From contig JBJXEH010000121.1 of NCBI GenBank assembly GCA_046153995.1, positions 1 through 21,176 of the forward strand: 21,176 nt of DNA, in the 5' to 3' direction. The position numbers were made by a program, and so were the translations under genes. Under the pieces are notes generated by a model. That model was not told the origin of the DNA. It did not search any database and saw only the letters and a program-made list of their open reading frames with translations. The first letter of the stretch is position 1; each line of letters begins with the position of its first letter. This document shows positions 4,992 to 13,740 of this stretch, piece by piece. The DNA comes from SZUA-430 sp046153995. Lineage in GTDB: Bacteria > Pseudomonadota > Alphaproteobacteria > Micropepsales > Micropepsaceae.

Positions 4992-7859
4992 ATGTCCGCG
5001 AAAGCCCCGAGCGACCTGCTGCGGTTCGGCCGGTTTGAGCTGCGCTTGGGACAGCGTCAGCTCCTGGTCGACGGCCAACCAGCCGTGCTGGGCGCGCGGG
5101 CCTTCGACATCTTGTTGTTGCTGGCGGAACGCCACGGCTTCGTCGTCACCAAAGCGGAGTTGTTCGCCGCGGTATGGCCCGGCGTTGTGGTCGAAGAAAA
5201 CAACCTGCAGGTCCAGATCAGCGCGTTGCGCAAGGTGCTAGGCGCCGACGCCATCGCCACCGTTCCGGGGCGTGGCTATCAGTTCACGCTCGCATTCGAA
5301 GCCCCGAAGACTGAAGCGCGTGCGGTACCGGCTGCCACTTCACGGCGGCCGCGCGGCCGCGCGACGAGGTTCATAGGCCGCGACCGTGAACTCGCGGCGC
5401 TGAACAGCGCGCTGACGCAGGCGCTCGGCGGTCGTGGTGACCTGGTGCTGCTAGCGGGCGAACCCGGCGTCGGCAAGACGCGCCTGGCCGAAGAGATCGC
5501 CGAAGCGGCCACGCAAAAGGGTGCGCTGGTGTTGACCGGACGCTGCTACGAGGCGGCCGCCGCCATTCCCTACACGCCGATCACCGAAATGCTCGGGCAA
5601 GCAACGCGCGTTCTTGAAGCTGACCGGTTGCGCGCCTTGCTGGGTGGGGACGCGGGGCCCGTGGCCACCATCTGCCCTGAGCTTCGTAAACGCTTCGACG
5701 TTGTTGCCGATCAGGCTCTCCAGCAGGATCGAAGTGATCTCGCCAACGGCGTGCGCGACTTCTTTGAGCGCTGCGCGCGGGCGCAGCCGCTTGTGCTGCT
5801 GTTCGACGACATGCACTGGGCCGATGAGGCGACGCTCGATCTCTTTCGTCACATCGTCGACCGTGCGGGCGAAAGCCCGATGCTTGTGATCGGCACCTAT
5901 CGCAATGTCGATGTCGATATGGGGCCCGCGTTCGCGAATTGCCTGGTGGAGGTCGGGCGCCGCGGCTGGGGCGACCGCTTGGTGTTGCGCAAGCTGTCGG
6001 AGGCGGATTCGGCGACGCTCATCGGCTCGATGGTCGGACAGGATTTTCCGACCGGGCTCGCAGCTTCGATCTATCAGGCGACGGACGGCAACCCGTTCTT
6101 TCTTGAAGAGGTCGTCAAACATCTCGCTGAAGAAGGCCACTTGGTGGACGCGAGCGGACACTTTCGCTCCAACGCTGCGATCGGCGACATCGAAGTGCCG
6201 GAGAACGTACGCTTGGTGATCGGCAAGCGGCTTGCCCGCCTGAGCAAAGGTGCGCGCGAAGCGCTGGACGCGGCGGCGGCGGCGGGACGGCGGTTCGGCC
6301 TTGCGTTGCTCGAGGCGCTCGACTTGGGTGGACAAGAGGCGATCCTGGCGCATCTCGACGAGGCGGAGGCCGCGCGCCTCATCGTCGCCGACGGCGCCGA
6401 TTACCGTTTCGCTCACGAGCTCATCCGTCACACGCTTCACGCCGGCCTAACGCAGGCGCGGCGCCACCGCTTGCATCTTCGCGTGGCTGAAGCGTTGGAA
6501 CGAATCCATGCGGCGGAAATTGAGGAGCATGCGGCGGAGATCGCGCATCACTTGACGCAGGCGGGAAGCCTGGCGGACACCGAGAAGTCCGTGCGTTTCC
6601 TGCAGATGGCCGGCGGACATGCTTCCAAACGATCGGCGTTCGAAGAGGCCACGCAAAACTTTCGGCAAGCGATCGAGAGGCTGAAGACGCTGCCCGAAAC
6701 GCCGCAGCGCGATGAGCGCGAGCTGCAGATCGGCGTAGGCTTTGCCATCGTGCTTCATGCCACAAAGGGCTCTGCGTCGCCTGAAAGCGTCGCCCTCGTC
6801 GCACGAAACAACATCCTTGTTGAGACGGTCGGCGACCTCAAGGAGCGCCTGGAAAGGCGGTTTGCAAAGTTCGTCGGCGCTTTCATGGCGGGCAATTGGA
6901 CGGAGGCGAGCCCGCTTGCCGGTCAGTTGCTCGACATGGCGGTGAGCGGCGATGGCGACGAGGCCACCGTGGGCTACCGACGACGGCTAGCGCACTATGC
7001 GCTGTTCATCAGCCACTATTATTGCGGGGACGTCGCGGGAGCAGAGAAGCATTTCGAGAGTTGGAGCAGCCTTTCGCGTTTTAAGGTCGGCCAGGAGAGA
7101 TACAGGATTGTTCCTGCAGTGTCTCACGGCGGTTTTTGCGCAAGGCACCTGGGCCGCTCCGATTTGGCGCGCCAGCGCAATGCGGAAGCGAATGTTCTTG
7201 CCCGCGAAAGCGAAGACCCTTGGGAAATCTCCTTTGCGCAAATGCAGGAAGGAATTTTGCATGCCTTTCTCGACGACCCTTGCAGCGCCGAAGCCGCAAG
7301 CTCCTTTGCGTTGGCAACGGCCAAAGAACGGGGCTTGCGACAAATCGAGGGTTTGGCGCTTCCAGTTTTGGGCTGGGCGCAAGCGCGACAAGGTCGACCG
7401 CGCGAAGGTCTTGTGCTGATCGGCGACGGCATCGCCAAGCTTAGCGAGATCGGGAACAGGGTTACGATACCTCTGTTCCTCACCTTTCGAGCCGAAGCCG
7501 AGGCGCTCGATGGAGGAATCGCAAACGCGCTCGCCTCATACGAAGAAGCACTCACATTCACTCCCAAAGAACTTGTCTACCGGCCGCAGACTTTGATCGT
7601 GCGCGGCGAACTGCGGTCCAAACTCGGCGACAGCGAGTTGGCCGAGAAAGACTTTCGCGAGGCCATCGCGCTTGCGCGGGAAATGGGTGCCAGAGGATAC
7701 GAGCTGCGTGCGACCACCGGACTCGCCCGGCTCATCCATGGGCGCGGCGATACTTCCGCGGCCCGAAGTATGCTCGCGCCCGTCCTCGCGTGGTTCACAG
7801 AAGGCTTCGACACGCGCGACGTGAAAGAGGCGGCGGCGCTGCTCAAAAAATTGGCTTAA
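4992..7859 (+). CDS. Winged-helix regulator with AAA-type ATPase and TPR-like C-terminus
   Basis: A 955-residue signalling regulator. Residues about 10-100 form an OmpR/PhoB-type winged helix (FGRFELRLGQRQLLVDGQP, ending TVPGRGYQF). After a basic linker, the ATPase module starts with FIGRDREL (127-134), has Walker A GEPGVGKT at 156-163 and Walker B LVLLFDD at 267-273 followed by MHWAD. This is the AAA_16-type domain seen in LuxR/MalT-like and adenylate-cyclase-associated ATPases. The remaining ~550 residues are helical with degenerate TPR-like repeats. There is no receiver domain or membrane segment, so the stimulus is likely bound by the C-terminal repeats. ATG 4992 has GGGGAAGAAGG upstream. 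The lipocalin-like gene follows after 23 nt and is the obvious candidate target or partner. Confidence 0.93.
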   Translation: MSAKAPSDLLRFGRFELRLGQRQLLVDGQPAVLGARAFDILLLLAERHGFVVTKAELFAAVWPGVVVEENNLQVQISALRKVLGADAIATVPGRGYQFTLAFEAPKTEARAVPAATSRRPRGRATRFIGRDRELAALNSALTQALGGRGDLVLLAGEPGVGKTRLAEEIAEAATQKGALVLTGRCYEAAAAIPYTPITEMLGQATRVLEADRLRALLGGDAGPVATICPELRKRFDVVADQALQQDRSDLANGVRDFFERCARAQPLVLLFDDMHWADEATLDLFRHIVDRAGESPMLVIGTYRNVDVDMGPAFANCLVEVGRRGWGDRLVLRKLSEADSATLIGSMVGQDFPTGLAASIYQATDGNPFFLEEVVKHLAEEGHLVDASGHFRSNAAIGDIEVPENVRLVIGKRLARLSKGAREALDAAAAAGRRFGLALLEALDLGGQEAILAHLDEAEAARLIVADGADYRFAHELIRHTLHAGLTQARRHRLHLRVAEALERIHAAEIEEHAAEIAHHLTQAGSLADTEKSVRFLQMAGGHASKRSAFEEATQNFRQAIERLKTLPETPQRDERELQIGVGFAIVLHATKGSASPESVALVARNNILVETVGDLKERLERRFAKFVGAFMAGNWTEASPLAGQLLDMAVSGDGDEATVGYRRRLAHYALFISHYYCGDVAGAEKHFESWSSLSRFKVGQERYRIVPAVSHGGFCARHLGRSDLARQRNAEANVLARESEDPWEISFAQMQEGILHAFLDDPCSAEAASSFALATAKERGLRQIEGLALPVLGWAQARQGRPREGLVLIGDGIAKLSEIGNRVTIPLFLTFRAEAEALDGGIANALASYEEALTFTPKELVYRPQTLIVRGELRSKLGDSELAEKDFREAIALAREMGARGYELRATTGLARLIHGRGDTSAARSMLAPVLAWFTEGFDTRDVKEAAALLKKLA

Positions 7860-7882
7860 CCTCTCTTGAAAGCAAGCACGCG

Positions 7883-9193
7883 ATGGCAAAGTCCAGCCCG
7901 GCAGAAGCGGTCACGGCGTATCTCAACTCGATTCCAAGCGACTTTCGGCCCGCCTTCTTCGGTCAGCTGACCGCGGCGGCCGGTCGCCTGAACGCGGCGT
8001 CGCCGGAGCGTTCGGCGACGAACGTCGCGGTCATGATGCAACTGTTGGGCACGGCCGCGTGCTACGGCGTGAACCACCCGACCGCGAAGCCGGCGTTCCC
8101 GGACGATCACGCGGTGCATCCGAAATGGGGCTTGGAATGGTACTACCTCGCCTGCAATCTCGAGGTCGATGGTACGGGCGGACAGGATCGTATCGGGGTC
8201 CTTGTCGACCTTGCGCGCCAGCGCGCCGTGTCGCTCGCCGTGCAGAACCAATCCGGTTGGAGCGATGAGGACGCGCAAATCGTCTATTCGATAGCGAGCG
8301 CGACCGTCGCGACGCGCAAGGACAAGTTCACTGTTCGGCGTCGGAGCAACGCGCAATGGCCGATCAAGGCGCCTGGAAGCGTCGCGATGAACAAGCCTGG
8401 CGATCCGTTTCTATTTCGCTGCGGCCCGGATGTGCTGCAGAGCAGCAGCCCCAACGTGTTGCCGCTCCAGGTCCTGGTCGACGACGGATCGCTCTTGCGG
8501 ATCGAACTGACGGTCACCTCGCCGCTTGAGAAAGCGTATTTTCTGCAGGGCGACGATGGCTTGGTCTTACCGCCCCATCCCGGAATGTACTACAGCTGGC
8601 CTCAGTTGACGGTGCGCGGCAGCGTCACGGCCAGCGGCACGACCTACCGGGTCTCAGGTCTCGGATGGATCGATCATCAGGTCTTGATGCGAACACCGGC
8701 AAAGCCCGTCGCGCCCTCAAACCCTGCAACATATTTCGACGGGTGGTCCTGGTGCGCGTTCAATCTGAACGACGGCAGCGCCTTCACCGCCGCCGGCTTT
8801 CAGATGTTTGGCCTCTCGGAGCCGAAACTGGTCGTGCCGGAGGGCTTCCACGTCAAGCGTTCGCCCGACGGTTGGCAAAAGCCGATACGCGTCGGAGGGG
8901 ACGTGACGCTCAGCGGGTTCATCCCGATGATACACAATATCGAGATGCCAACCGGCTGGATTTGGGACGTCGGGCAAAACGAGTACCCGTCGCCGCAAAT
9001 CGATCTGCACGCCGTACCCTGGTATCCGCGCTGCGACATCGAGACGGAGAACATGATCGTGATCTGCGAAACGCCGGTCGATCTCAAGTGGAAGGACGGC
9101 GTGCCCGCGGGCGTCGGCGTCTGCGAAACCTTCGACTTCGAGCCGTTGGGCGCGTACCAAAGCCGTGCGCTCGCCTATCTGAAGACGCCCTAG
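7883..9193 (+). CDS. CrtC/AttH lipocalin-like domain protein
   Basis: A 436-residue protein related to the carotenoid 1,2-hydratase / AttH (hydroxyneurosporene synthase-like) lipocalin family. Family marks are the EWYYL motif (residues 85-89, the EWWYL of relatives), the GLGWIDHQ segment (259-266) that mirrors the AWxDHQ motif, and GWSWCAFNLNDG (287-298). It has no signal peptide, so unlike secreted AttH-type proteins it is predicted to be cytosolic. The first ~70 residues are helical and not part of the fold. No carotenoid genes are nearby, so hydratase activity on carotenoids is not supported by context. ATG 7883 fits, although the ribosome site is weak. It lies 23 nt after the large regulator and is probably in the same operon. 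Confidence 0.84.
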   Translation: MAKSSPAEAVTAYLNSIPSDFRPAFFGQLTAAAGRLNAASPERSATNVAVMMQLLGTAACYGVNHPTAKPAFPDDHAVHPKWGLEWYYLACNLEVDGTGGQDRIGVLVDLARQRAVSLAVQNQSGWSDEDAQIVYSIASATVATRKDKFTVRRRSNAQWPIKAPGSVAMNKPGDPFLFRCGPDVLQSSSPNVLPLQVLVDDGSLLRIELTVTSPLEKAYFLQGDDGLVLPPHPGMYYSWPQLTVRGSVTASGTTYRVSGLGWIDHQVLMRTPAKPVAPSNPATYFDGWSWCAFNLNDGSAFTAAGFQMFGLSEPKLVVPEGFHVKRSPDGWQKPIRVGGDVTLSGFIPMIHNIEMPTGWIWDVGQNEYPSPQIDLHAVPWYPRCDIETENMIVICETPVDLKWKDGVPAGVGVCETFDFEPLGAYQSRALAYLKTP

Positions 9194-9286
9194 GCCCTAG
9201 GCGAGCGAGACGCAGCACGAGCGTGGGTAATCGCAATTTCGATTACACGGGCTCCGTGCGACTTTGCGCTCGAAAGGAAGGCAAAG

Positions 9287-9379
9287 ATGCGTGTGCACCA
9301 TGTGTGCAGTCAGAACGCGGCGAGGGCAGGCCTCCTGCGCGCTTGCCTTGCATTTCCGCGACAGCTGCTATTTAGCTGA
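9287..9379 (+). CDS. Possible 30-residue leader peptide upstream of dusA
   Basis: ATG 9287 is preceded by AAGGAAGG with about 6 nt spacing, an unusually good ribosome site for an intergenic spot. The frame runs 30 codons to TGA 9377-9379. Its last codons overlap the hairpin at 9356-9384. The peptide (MRVHHVCSQN and on) has no recognised family or membrane segment. It could be a leader peptide or chance. Confidence 0.22.
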   Translation: MRVHHVCSQNAARAGLLRACLAFPRQLLFS

Positions 9380-9384
9380 CGCGG
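9356..9384 (+). terminator. Hairpin between the lipocalin-like gene and dusA
   Basis: CCGCG-A-CAGCT pairs with AGCTG-A-CGCGG around a 7-nt loop (GCTATTT). This is ten base pairs with one A-A mismatch, followed by ATTTCT on the plus strand. It may end transcripts from the upstream operon, although the T-run is short. Confidence 0.4.
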
Positions 9385-9393
9385 ATTTCTCAA

Positions 9394-9418
9394 TCGGCCC
9401 AACGAGATATCGGGCCGA
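9394..9418 (+). repeat. Inverted repeat in the dusA leader
   Basis: TCGGCCC (9394-9400) and GGGCCGA (9412-9418) form a perfect 7-bp stem around an 11-nt loop. It starts 10 nt after the preceding hairpin and ends 33 nt before the dusA start. It may be mRNA structure or a protein-binding site. Confidence 0.35.
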
Positions 9419-9451
9419 CTGAGGCAAGTAGGAACAAGCGGAATCAAGCCG

Positions 9452-10435
9452 TTGGAGCACCGTTTCAGCGTCGCGCCGATGATGGATTGGACGGACCGGC
9501 ATTGCCGCTTCTTCCATCGCATCCTCACGCGCAAAGCGCGCCTCTATACCGAGATGGTGACGAGTGCCGCGTTGATCCACGGTCCGCGTGGGCGGTTGCT
9601 TGGCTACGACGCGGCGGAGCATCCGGTGGCGGTGCAACTTGGGGGGAGCGAACCCCGCGATTTGGCGCAGTGCGCGCGGATGGCGGAGGACGCGGGCTTC
9701 GGCGAGGTGAACCTCAACATCGGCTGCCCGTCGGAGCGCGTGCTGAGGGGCGCGTTCGGCGCCTGCTTGATGCGCGAGCCGGGATTGGTTTCAGATTGCG
9801 TCGGCGCTATGCGCGCCGCGGTGAAGGTGCCTGTGACGGTAAAGTGCCGGATCGGCGTCGACGATCAAGAGCCGCGGGATGCGCTATTCGGGTTCGTCGA
9901 GCGCGTCGCCAAAAGCGGCTGCGATACGTTCGTCGTGCATGCGCGCAAGGCGTGGCTGAAAGGGTTGTCGCCGAAAGATAACCGCGAGATTCCGCCGCTA
10001 GACTACGGGCTTGTGTACGAACTGAAACGCGCGCGGCCGGACCTGACCATCGTCATCAACGGCGGCGTGATGACGTTGGATGAGGTGCGCGCGCATCTCG
10101 TGCGTGTCGATGGCGTGATGATGGGGCGGGCTGCCTACCAATCGCCGTGGATTCTGGCCGACGTGGACGCCGCAATCTTTGGTGGCACATCGCCGGTGGC
10201 GTCGCGGGCGCAGGCGTTGGAGGCGTTCAAGCCCTATGTCGCACGGGAGCTCGCGAAAGGGACGGCGCTCGGTTCGATGACCAGGCATGTGCTGGGGCTG
10301 TTCAACGGACTGCCGTGGGCGCGCGCGTTCCGCCGGCATTTGAGCGAGAATGCGGTAAAGCGCGGGGCGGGGGTTGAGGTGATAGATCAGGCGCTGGAGT
10401 TTGTGCGTGAAAGCGACGCGCTCGCCGCTGCGTGA
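9452..10435 (+). CDS. dusA: tRNA-dihydrouridine(20/20a) synthase
   Basis: An FMN-dependent reductase that makes dihydrouridine at positions 20/20a in the D-loop of tRNA. The opening RFSVAPMMDWTDRHCRFFHR, the NIGCPSERV segment with catalytic Cys92, FGACLM, VTVKCRIG, and ARKAWLKGLSP followed by NREIPPLDY are typical of DusA rather than DusB or DusC. The 327 residues match the usual length. The start is unusual: no ATG or GTG lies near the conserved N-terminus, and TTG 9452 (LEHRFSVAPMM) is the best candidate with only a distant AGGAA. A rare codon and a structured leader suggest low or regulated translation. The gene ends 6 nt before the convergent PGM/PMM gene. Confidence 0.94.
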   Translation: MEHRFSVAPMMDWTDRHCRFFHRILTRKARLYTEMVTSAALIHGPRGRLLGYDAAEHPVAVQLGGSEPRDLAQCARMAEDAGFGEVNLNIGCPSERVLRGAFGACLMREPGLVSDCVGAMRAAVKVPVTVKCRIGVDDQEPRDALFGFVERVAKSGCDTFVVHARKAWLKGLSPKDNREIPPLDYGLVYELKRARPDLTIVINGGVMTLDEVRAHLVRVDGVMMGRAAYQSPWILADVDAAIFGGTSPVASRAQALEAFKPYVARELAKGTALGSMTRHVLGLFNGLPWARAFRRHLSENAVKRGAGVEVIDQALEFVRESDALAAA

Positions 10436-10441
10436 CGCGAA

Positions 10442-11941
10442 CTAGATTTTCTGATCGTAGGCCCCAACGTGCTCGTTCTTCGACAAGCGCGTGTCGATGT
10501 CTTTGAACATGCCGCGCATGCGTTCTTCGGAGATGGGGCTTTCAACGACAACCACCAGGCTTGGCTTGTTAGATGACGCGCGGACGAGGCCCCAGGTGCC
10601 GTCTTCAAGCGTGACGCGAATGCCGTTGACGGTGACGAGGTCGCGGATCGCCAAGCCCATGAGTTTCTCGCCGTGGGCTTTCGCGTTCGTGTAGGCGGCG
10701 GTGACTTCATCGACGACGGCATATTTCTTGTCGTCGGGACAGTGCGGCGCCATCGTCGGCGAGGCGTAGGTTTTGGGCAAGCTGTCGTAGAGCGCAGACA
10801 TGCTCTTGCCGCCGGCGTTCTCCAATGTCCGAAGAATGGCGATCGCCGAGACGATGCCGTCATCATAGCCGCGGCCGACCGGCGGATTAAAGAAGTAATG
10901 GCCGCTCTTCTCGAAGCCCGCCTCGGCTTTCAGTTCATAGGCGCGGCGCTTGATGTAGGAATGGCCCGTCTTCCAGTACTCGGTCTTCGCGCCGTTGGCG
11001 ATCAGCACCGGGTCGGTCATGAAAAGGCCGGTCGACTTCACGTCGACGACGAATTGCGTGTCTTTCTGGCGAGATGAGATATCGCGCGCGACGAGTACGC
11101 CCATCTTGTCGGCGAAGATTTCGCGGCCCTGGTCGTCCACCACGCCGCAACGGTCGCCGTCGCCGTCGAAGGCAAGGCCGAGGTCGGCCTTGTGCTGCTT
11201 CACCGCATCCGACAGCGCGTGCAGCATCTTCATGTCTTCGGGGTTCGGGTTGTAGCGCGGGAACGAGTGGTCGAGTTCCGCGTCGAGCGGAATAACCTCC
11301 GCCCCGATGCGGCTGAGTGCTTCGGGGGCGAAGGCGCCTGCCGTTCCGTTGCCGCAAGCCGCCACGACCTTGATGGGCCGCGCGAGCTTTGTTCCGGCGG
11401 TGACTTCTTCAAGATAGCGCTCGCGCATGCCTTCGATGGCGCGGTAAGTGCCGCCGGATCGCTCTTTGCCTTTGGCTTCAAGTACGATGGCTTTAAGCGC
11501 GTTCATTTCGTCGGGGCCAAACGTCAGCGGACGCGCGGCGCCCATCTTCACGCCGGTCCAGCCATTTTCATTGTGGCTCGCCGTCACCATCGCGACGCAC
11601 GGTGCATCGAGCGCAAACTGCGCGAAATAGGCCGTCGGCGATAGCGCGAGGCCGATGTCGAGGACTTCGGCGCCGCCTGCGATCAGCCCGATACTCAGAG
11701 CCTGCTTCACGCTCAGCGAATAGGCGCGATAGTCGTGGCCGACGACGATGCGTGGCTTCACGCCCATCTCGTGGATCAGGGTCGCGAGGCCGAGGCCTAG
11801 CGCCTGCATGCCGATCAGGTTGATCTCTTTCGGGTAGAGCCAACGCGCGTCGTATTCGCGAAAGCCGTTCGGTGCGACCAGCGGCAGCGTCTCGAATTCC
11901 GCAGTGTTGGGTTTGAGATCGGCGCGGGGTTTTGGAAACAT
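10442..11941 (-). CDS. Phosphoglucomutase/phosphomannomutase
   Basis: An alpha-D-phosphohexomutase that interconverts hexose 1- and 6-phosphates, feeding sugar-nucleotide synthesis for polysaccharide or LPS. The 499 residues show the family signature TASHNENGWTG with the phosphoserine at 122, the metal loop DGDGDRCG at 259-266, and the sugar-binding EKSGHYFFNP segment with the GRGYDDG loop after it. This is the bifunctional PgmG/ManB-like type common in alphaproteobacteria. Substrate preference (glucose or mannose) cannot be read from the sequence. It is the last gene of the minus-strand run after PhnN, with a 31-nt gap, and converges on dusA without a terminator. Confidence 0.93.
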   Translation of the reverse strand: MFPKPRADLKPNTAEFETLPLVAPNGFREYDARWLYPKEINLIGMQALGLGLATLIHEMGVKPRIVVGHDYRAYSLSVKQALSIGLIAGGAEVLDIGLALSPTAYFAQFALDAPCVAMVTASHNENGWTGVKMGAARPLTFGPDEMNALKAIVLEAKGKERSGGTYRAIEGMRERYLEEVTAGTKLARPIKVVAACGNGTAGAFAPEALSRIGAEVIPLDAELDHSFPRYNPNPEDMKMLHALSDAVKQHKADLGLAFDGDGDRCGVVDDQGREIFADKMGVLVARDISSRQKDTQFVVDVKSTGLFMTDPVLIANGAKTEYWKTGHSYIKRRAYELKAEAGFEKSGHYFFNPPVGRGYDDGIVSAIAILRTLENAGGKSMSALYDSLPKTYASPTMAPHCPDDKKYAVVDEVTAAYTNAKAHGEKLMGLAIRDLVTVNGIRVTLEDGTWGLVRASSNKPSLVVVVESPISEERMRGMFKDIDTRLSKNEHVGAYDQKI

Positions 11942-11972
11942 CGTTCGGTCTTAGGGTGCGGGGCTTCGAATT

Positions 11973-12497
11973 TCAACCTTTGAGAGCGGTAACGAACGCC
12001 TCGACCGCCGGTTCCAATGCGCCGTCGTTTAGTATGACGAAATCGGCCGTGACCGGCGGCGCACGATCAAGGCGCTCATCAATGTCGCCCGTGGCTTCGC
12101 GTCCGCGTGTTTCGAGGCGGGCGCGTAACACGTGGGGTGACGCTGTAACCAAGACGACCCGCGCCGGGACAAACCGCGCTTTCGCATCGGCTGCGACGGT
12201 GCGGGAGACGTTGATCACGACGTGGATCCCGCTCGCGAGGTCGGCCGCGATCGCTGCGGGGATCCCATAGGCGACGCCGTGAGCGCGCCAAGTCAGCGCG
12301 AAGGCGCCGGCGCGTTCTTGTGCATCGAACGCAGCGGCGTCCGTTGCGAAGTGATCTTCGCCACCGGGCTGCGCGAGCCGCGTAATCGTCCGGCGAGGGA
12401 ACACGTAACCGTCGCGCAAGCGTTCGCGGGCCGCGGCGATCAGCGTGTCCTTGCCAGCGCCCGAGGGACCTACGACCAGGAAGAGCGTGCCCGGCAC
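11973..12497 (-). CDS. phnN: PhnN-like ribose 1,5-bisphosphate phosphokinase
   Basis: A P-loop kinase that in other bacteria converts ribose 1,5-bisphosphate to PRPP, usually as part of phosphonate breakdown. The 174 residues carry Walker A GPSGAGKD (10-17), the RRTITR and GEDHF segments shared with guanylate kinase, and the PhnN mark ALTWRAHGVAYGIP (67-80) that separates it from Gmk. The start is GTG 12497, three bases after the stop of the upstream protease gene, so the pair is tightly coupled. No other phn or C-P lyase gene is in the window, so here it may serve PRPP supply or nucleotide salvage instead. Confidence 0.85.
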   Translation of the reverse strand: MPGTLFLVVGPSGAGKDTLIAAARERLRDGYVFPRRTITRLAQPGGEDHFATDAAAFDAQERAGAFALTWRAHGVAYGIPAAIAADLASGIHVVINVSRTVAADAKARFVPARVVLVTASPHVLRARLETRGREATGDIDERLDRAPPVTADFVILNDGALEPAVEAFVTALKG

Positions 12498-12500
12498 GCG

Positions 12501-13181
12501 TCAGTCCTCTAGAACCATTTCGTCGGCGGTGCTGGAGTACTTCGACAGCTGGTCGAGGAAGCTCAGGCCTAGCAGCGAGCTATCCATGTTGCGTCCGATC
12601 GATGCGCGGATGTTCTTGCGAACGATCGAGCCGACGCGGACCTCCGCCAGTTGAACGTGAGCCGCCGGCGCAAGACCGTTCGCGGTCGAGACGACAGCGT
12701 CGAAGCTGAGCGCGTCTACGTCGATGCCGGCGCGGGCGGCGTCGGCTGCGCTGAGCGCGATCGTGGTGGCGCCCGTATCGACCAGCATCCGGACGGTTGC
12801 GCCGTTGATGCCGACGTCGGCATGGAAATGGCCGTCGTCTGCTCGGCGCAGCACGACTTCGCCGCCGGTACGTTCGATTGGCGTTGCGGGGTTGAGTTCG
12901 CCGGTGACGCGCTGCCAGGCGTCGCGGAAATCGGCGCGGTACGAATAGCCCAGGATCAGCGCAAATAGGAGCGCGAGCCATATCGCGGTGTAGCGCGCCG
13001 CGTCGGTTAGCGAACCGCGCCAATGCATGACGAGCGACGCAAGCAGCACGACGACGATCAGAAGGTTGCCAATGACTGCCGGCATTGTTTCGGCATTCCA
13101 GTTCAGCGAGCCGCCCGCTGCCCACAGGACGGCAGCGGTGATGGCGATCAGGATGACGACAAGGGCGGCGACGCGGTTCAT
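12501..13181 (-). CDS. Membrane-anchored clan AA aspartic protease
   Basis: A 226-residue protein with three predicted N-terminal membrane helices (about residues 4-22, 34-52 and 64-80) and a retropepsin-like domain from about 105 to the end. The active-site triad DTG is at 135-137 (VRMLVDTGATTIALS), and the closing LLGLSFLDQL flap region is typical of the bacterial TIGR02281-type family. Such proteins act as homodimers. The membrane helices place the domain at the membrane, but the side is not certain. Its C-terminal half resembles the next upstream gene closely (GHFHADVGINGATV versus GHFYAEADINGTSV; both end LVLED or MVLED), so the two are tandem paralogues. Confidence 0.88.
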   Translation of the reverse strand: MNRVAALVVILIAITAAVLWAAGGSLNWNAETMPAVIGNLLIVVVLLASLVMHWRGSLTDAARYTAIWLALLFALILGYSYRADFRDAWQRVTGELNPATPIERTGGEVVLRRADDGHFHADVGINGATVRMLVDTGATTIALSAADAARAGIDVDALSFDAVVSTANGLAPAAHVQLAEVRVGSIVRKNIRASIGRNMDSSLLGLSFLDQLSKYSSTADEMVLED

Positions 13182-13200
13182 GGACGCCAGACTAGCGGAT

Positions 13201-13707
13201 TCAATCTTCGAGGACGAGTTGCTCGGACTCGATCGAGACTTTGGAGAGCGTGTTAAAGAAGCTCATCCCTAGGAGCGCGCCGTGAAACCCCGGCGCGACG
13301 ACGGCATTGACATCGCGGCGCACGATCGAACCGACACGCAGTTCGCTGAGTTCCACGAATGCGACCTTCGTTACGCCGTTTGCGGTTTGGACCGTACGGT
13401 CATAGTCGAGCGAGTCGGGGCTGAGGCCCACCTCTTCGGCGACGTTCGTTCCGAGGACCACATAGCTCGCGCCGGTATCCGCCAGCATTTGGACGCTGGT
13501 GCCGTTGATGTCCGCTTCGGCATAGAAATGGCCGTCTTTGGCGCGGGGTAGCGTGACCTCGACGATGGCGGGCTTTGCCGCCTTGGACGAGTGGACGCGG
13601 CGCGATTCCGCAGCCAAATGCACTAGGCCCGCCAGGTCCGAGGCGGTCCAGCCGATCACGACGGCAGCGATGCCCATCGCGAATGCCAGCTTGGCAATGT
13701 TGTCCAT
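13201..13707 (-). CDS. Clan AA aspartic protease, tandem paralogue
   Basis: A 168-residue relative of its downstream neighbour, with one N-terminal hydrophobic segment (about residues 6-22) that may be an uncleaved anchor or signal. The catalytic DTG is at 77-79 (VQMLADTGASYVVLG), and the C-terminal LLGMSFFNTLSK matches the paralogue. ATG 13707 has a weak ribosome site. It is the first gene of the minus-strand operon (13707 to 10442): 19 nt separate it from the second protease, which is 3 nt from phnN. It is divergent from cobA across an AT-rich gap of 103 nt. The paralogues differ in anchor type (one versus three helices), which suggests different placement or partners. Confidence 0.87.
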   Translation of the reverse strand: MDNIAKLAFAMGIAAVVIGWTASDLAGLVHLAAESRRVHSSKAAKPAIVEVTLPRAKDGHFYAEADINGTSVQMLADTGASYVVLGTNVAEEVGLSPDSLDYDRTVQTANGVTKVAFVELSELRVGSIVRRDVNAVVAPGFHGALLGMSFFNTLSKVSIESEQLVLED

Positions 13708-13740
13708 CAGCCAAGCCTAACCGGGTGGCCGCAAGACTTC

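Noticed and set aside
5451..6440. A 329-codon minus-strand frame inside the large regulator.
   Set aside because: It is Arg/His-rich, has no domain signature and mirrors the regulator's ATPase region.
9431..9453. GGAAC...CGTT before dusA as an ECF-type promoter.
   Set aside because: The spacing is only 14 nt and the CGTT overlaps the proposed start codon.
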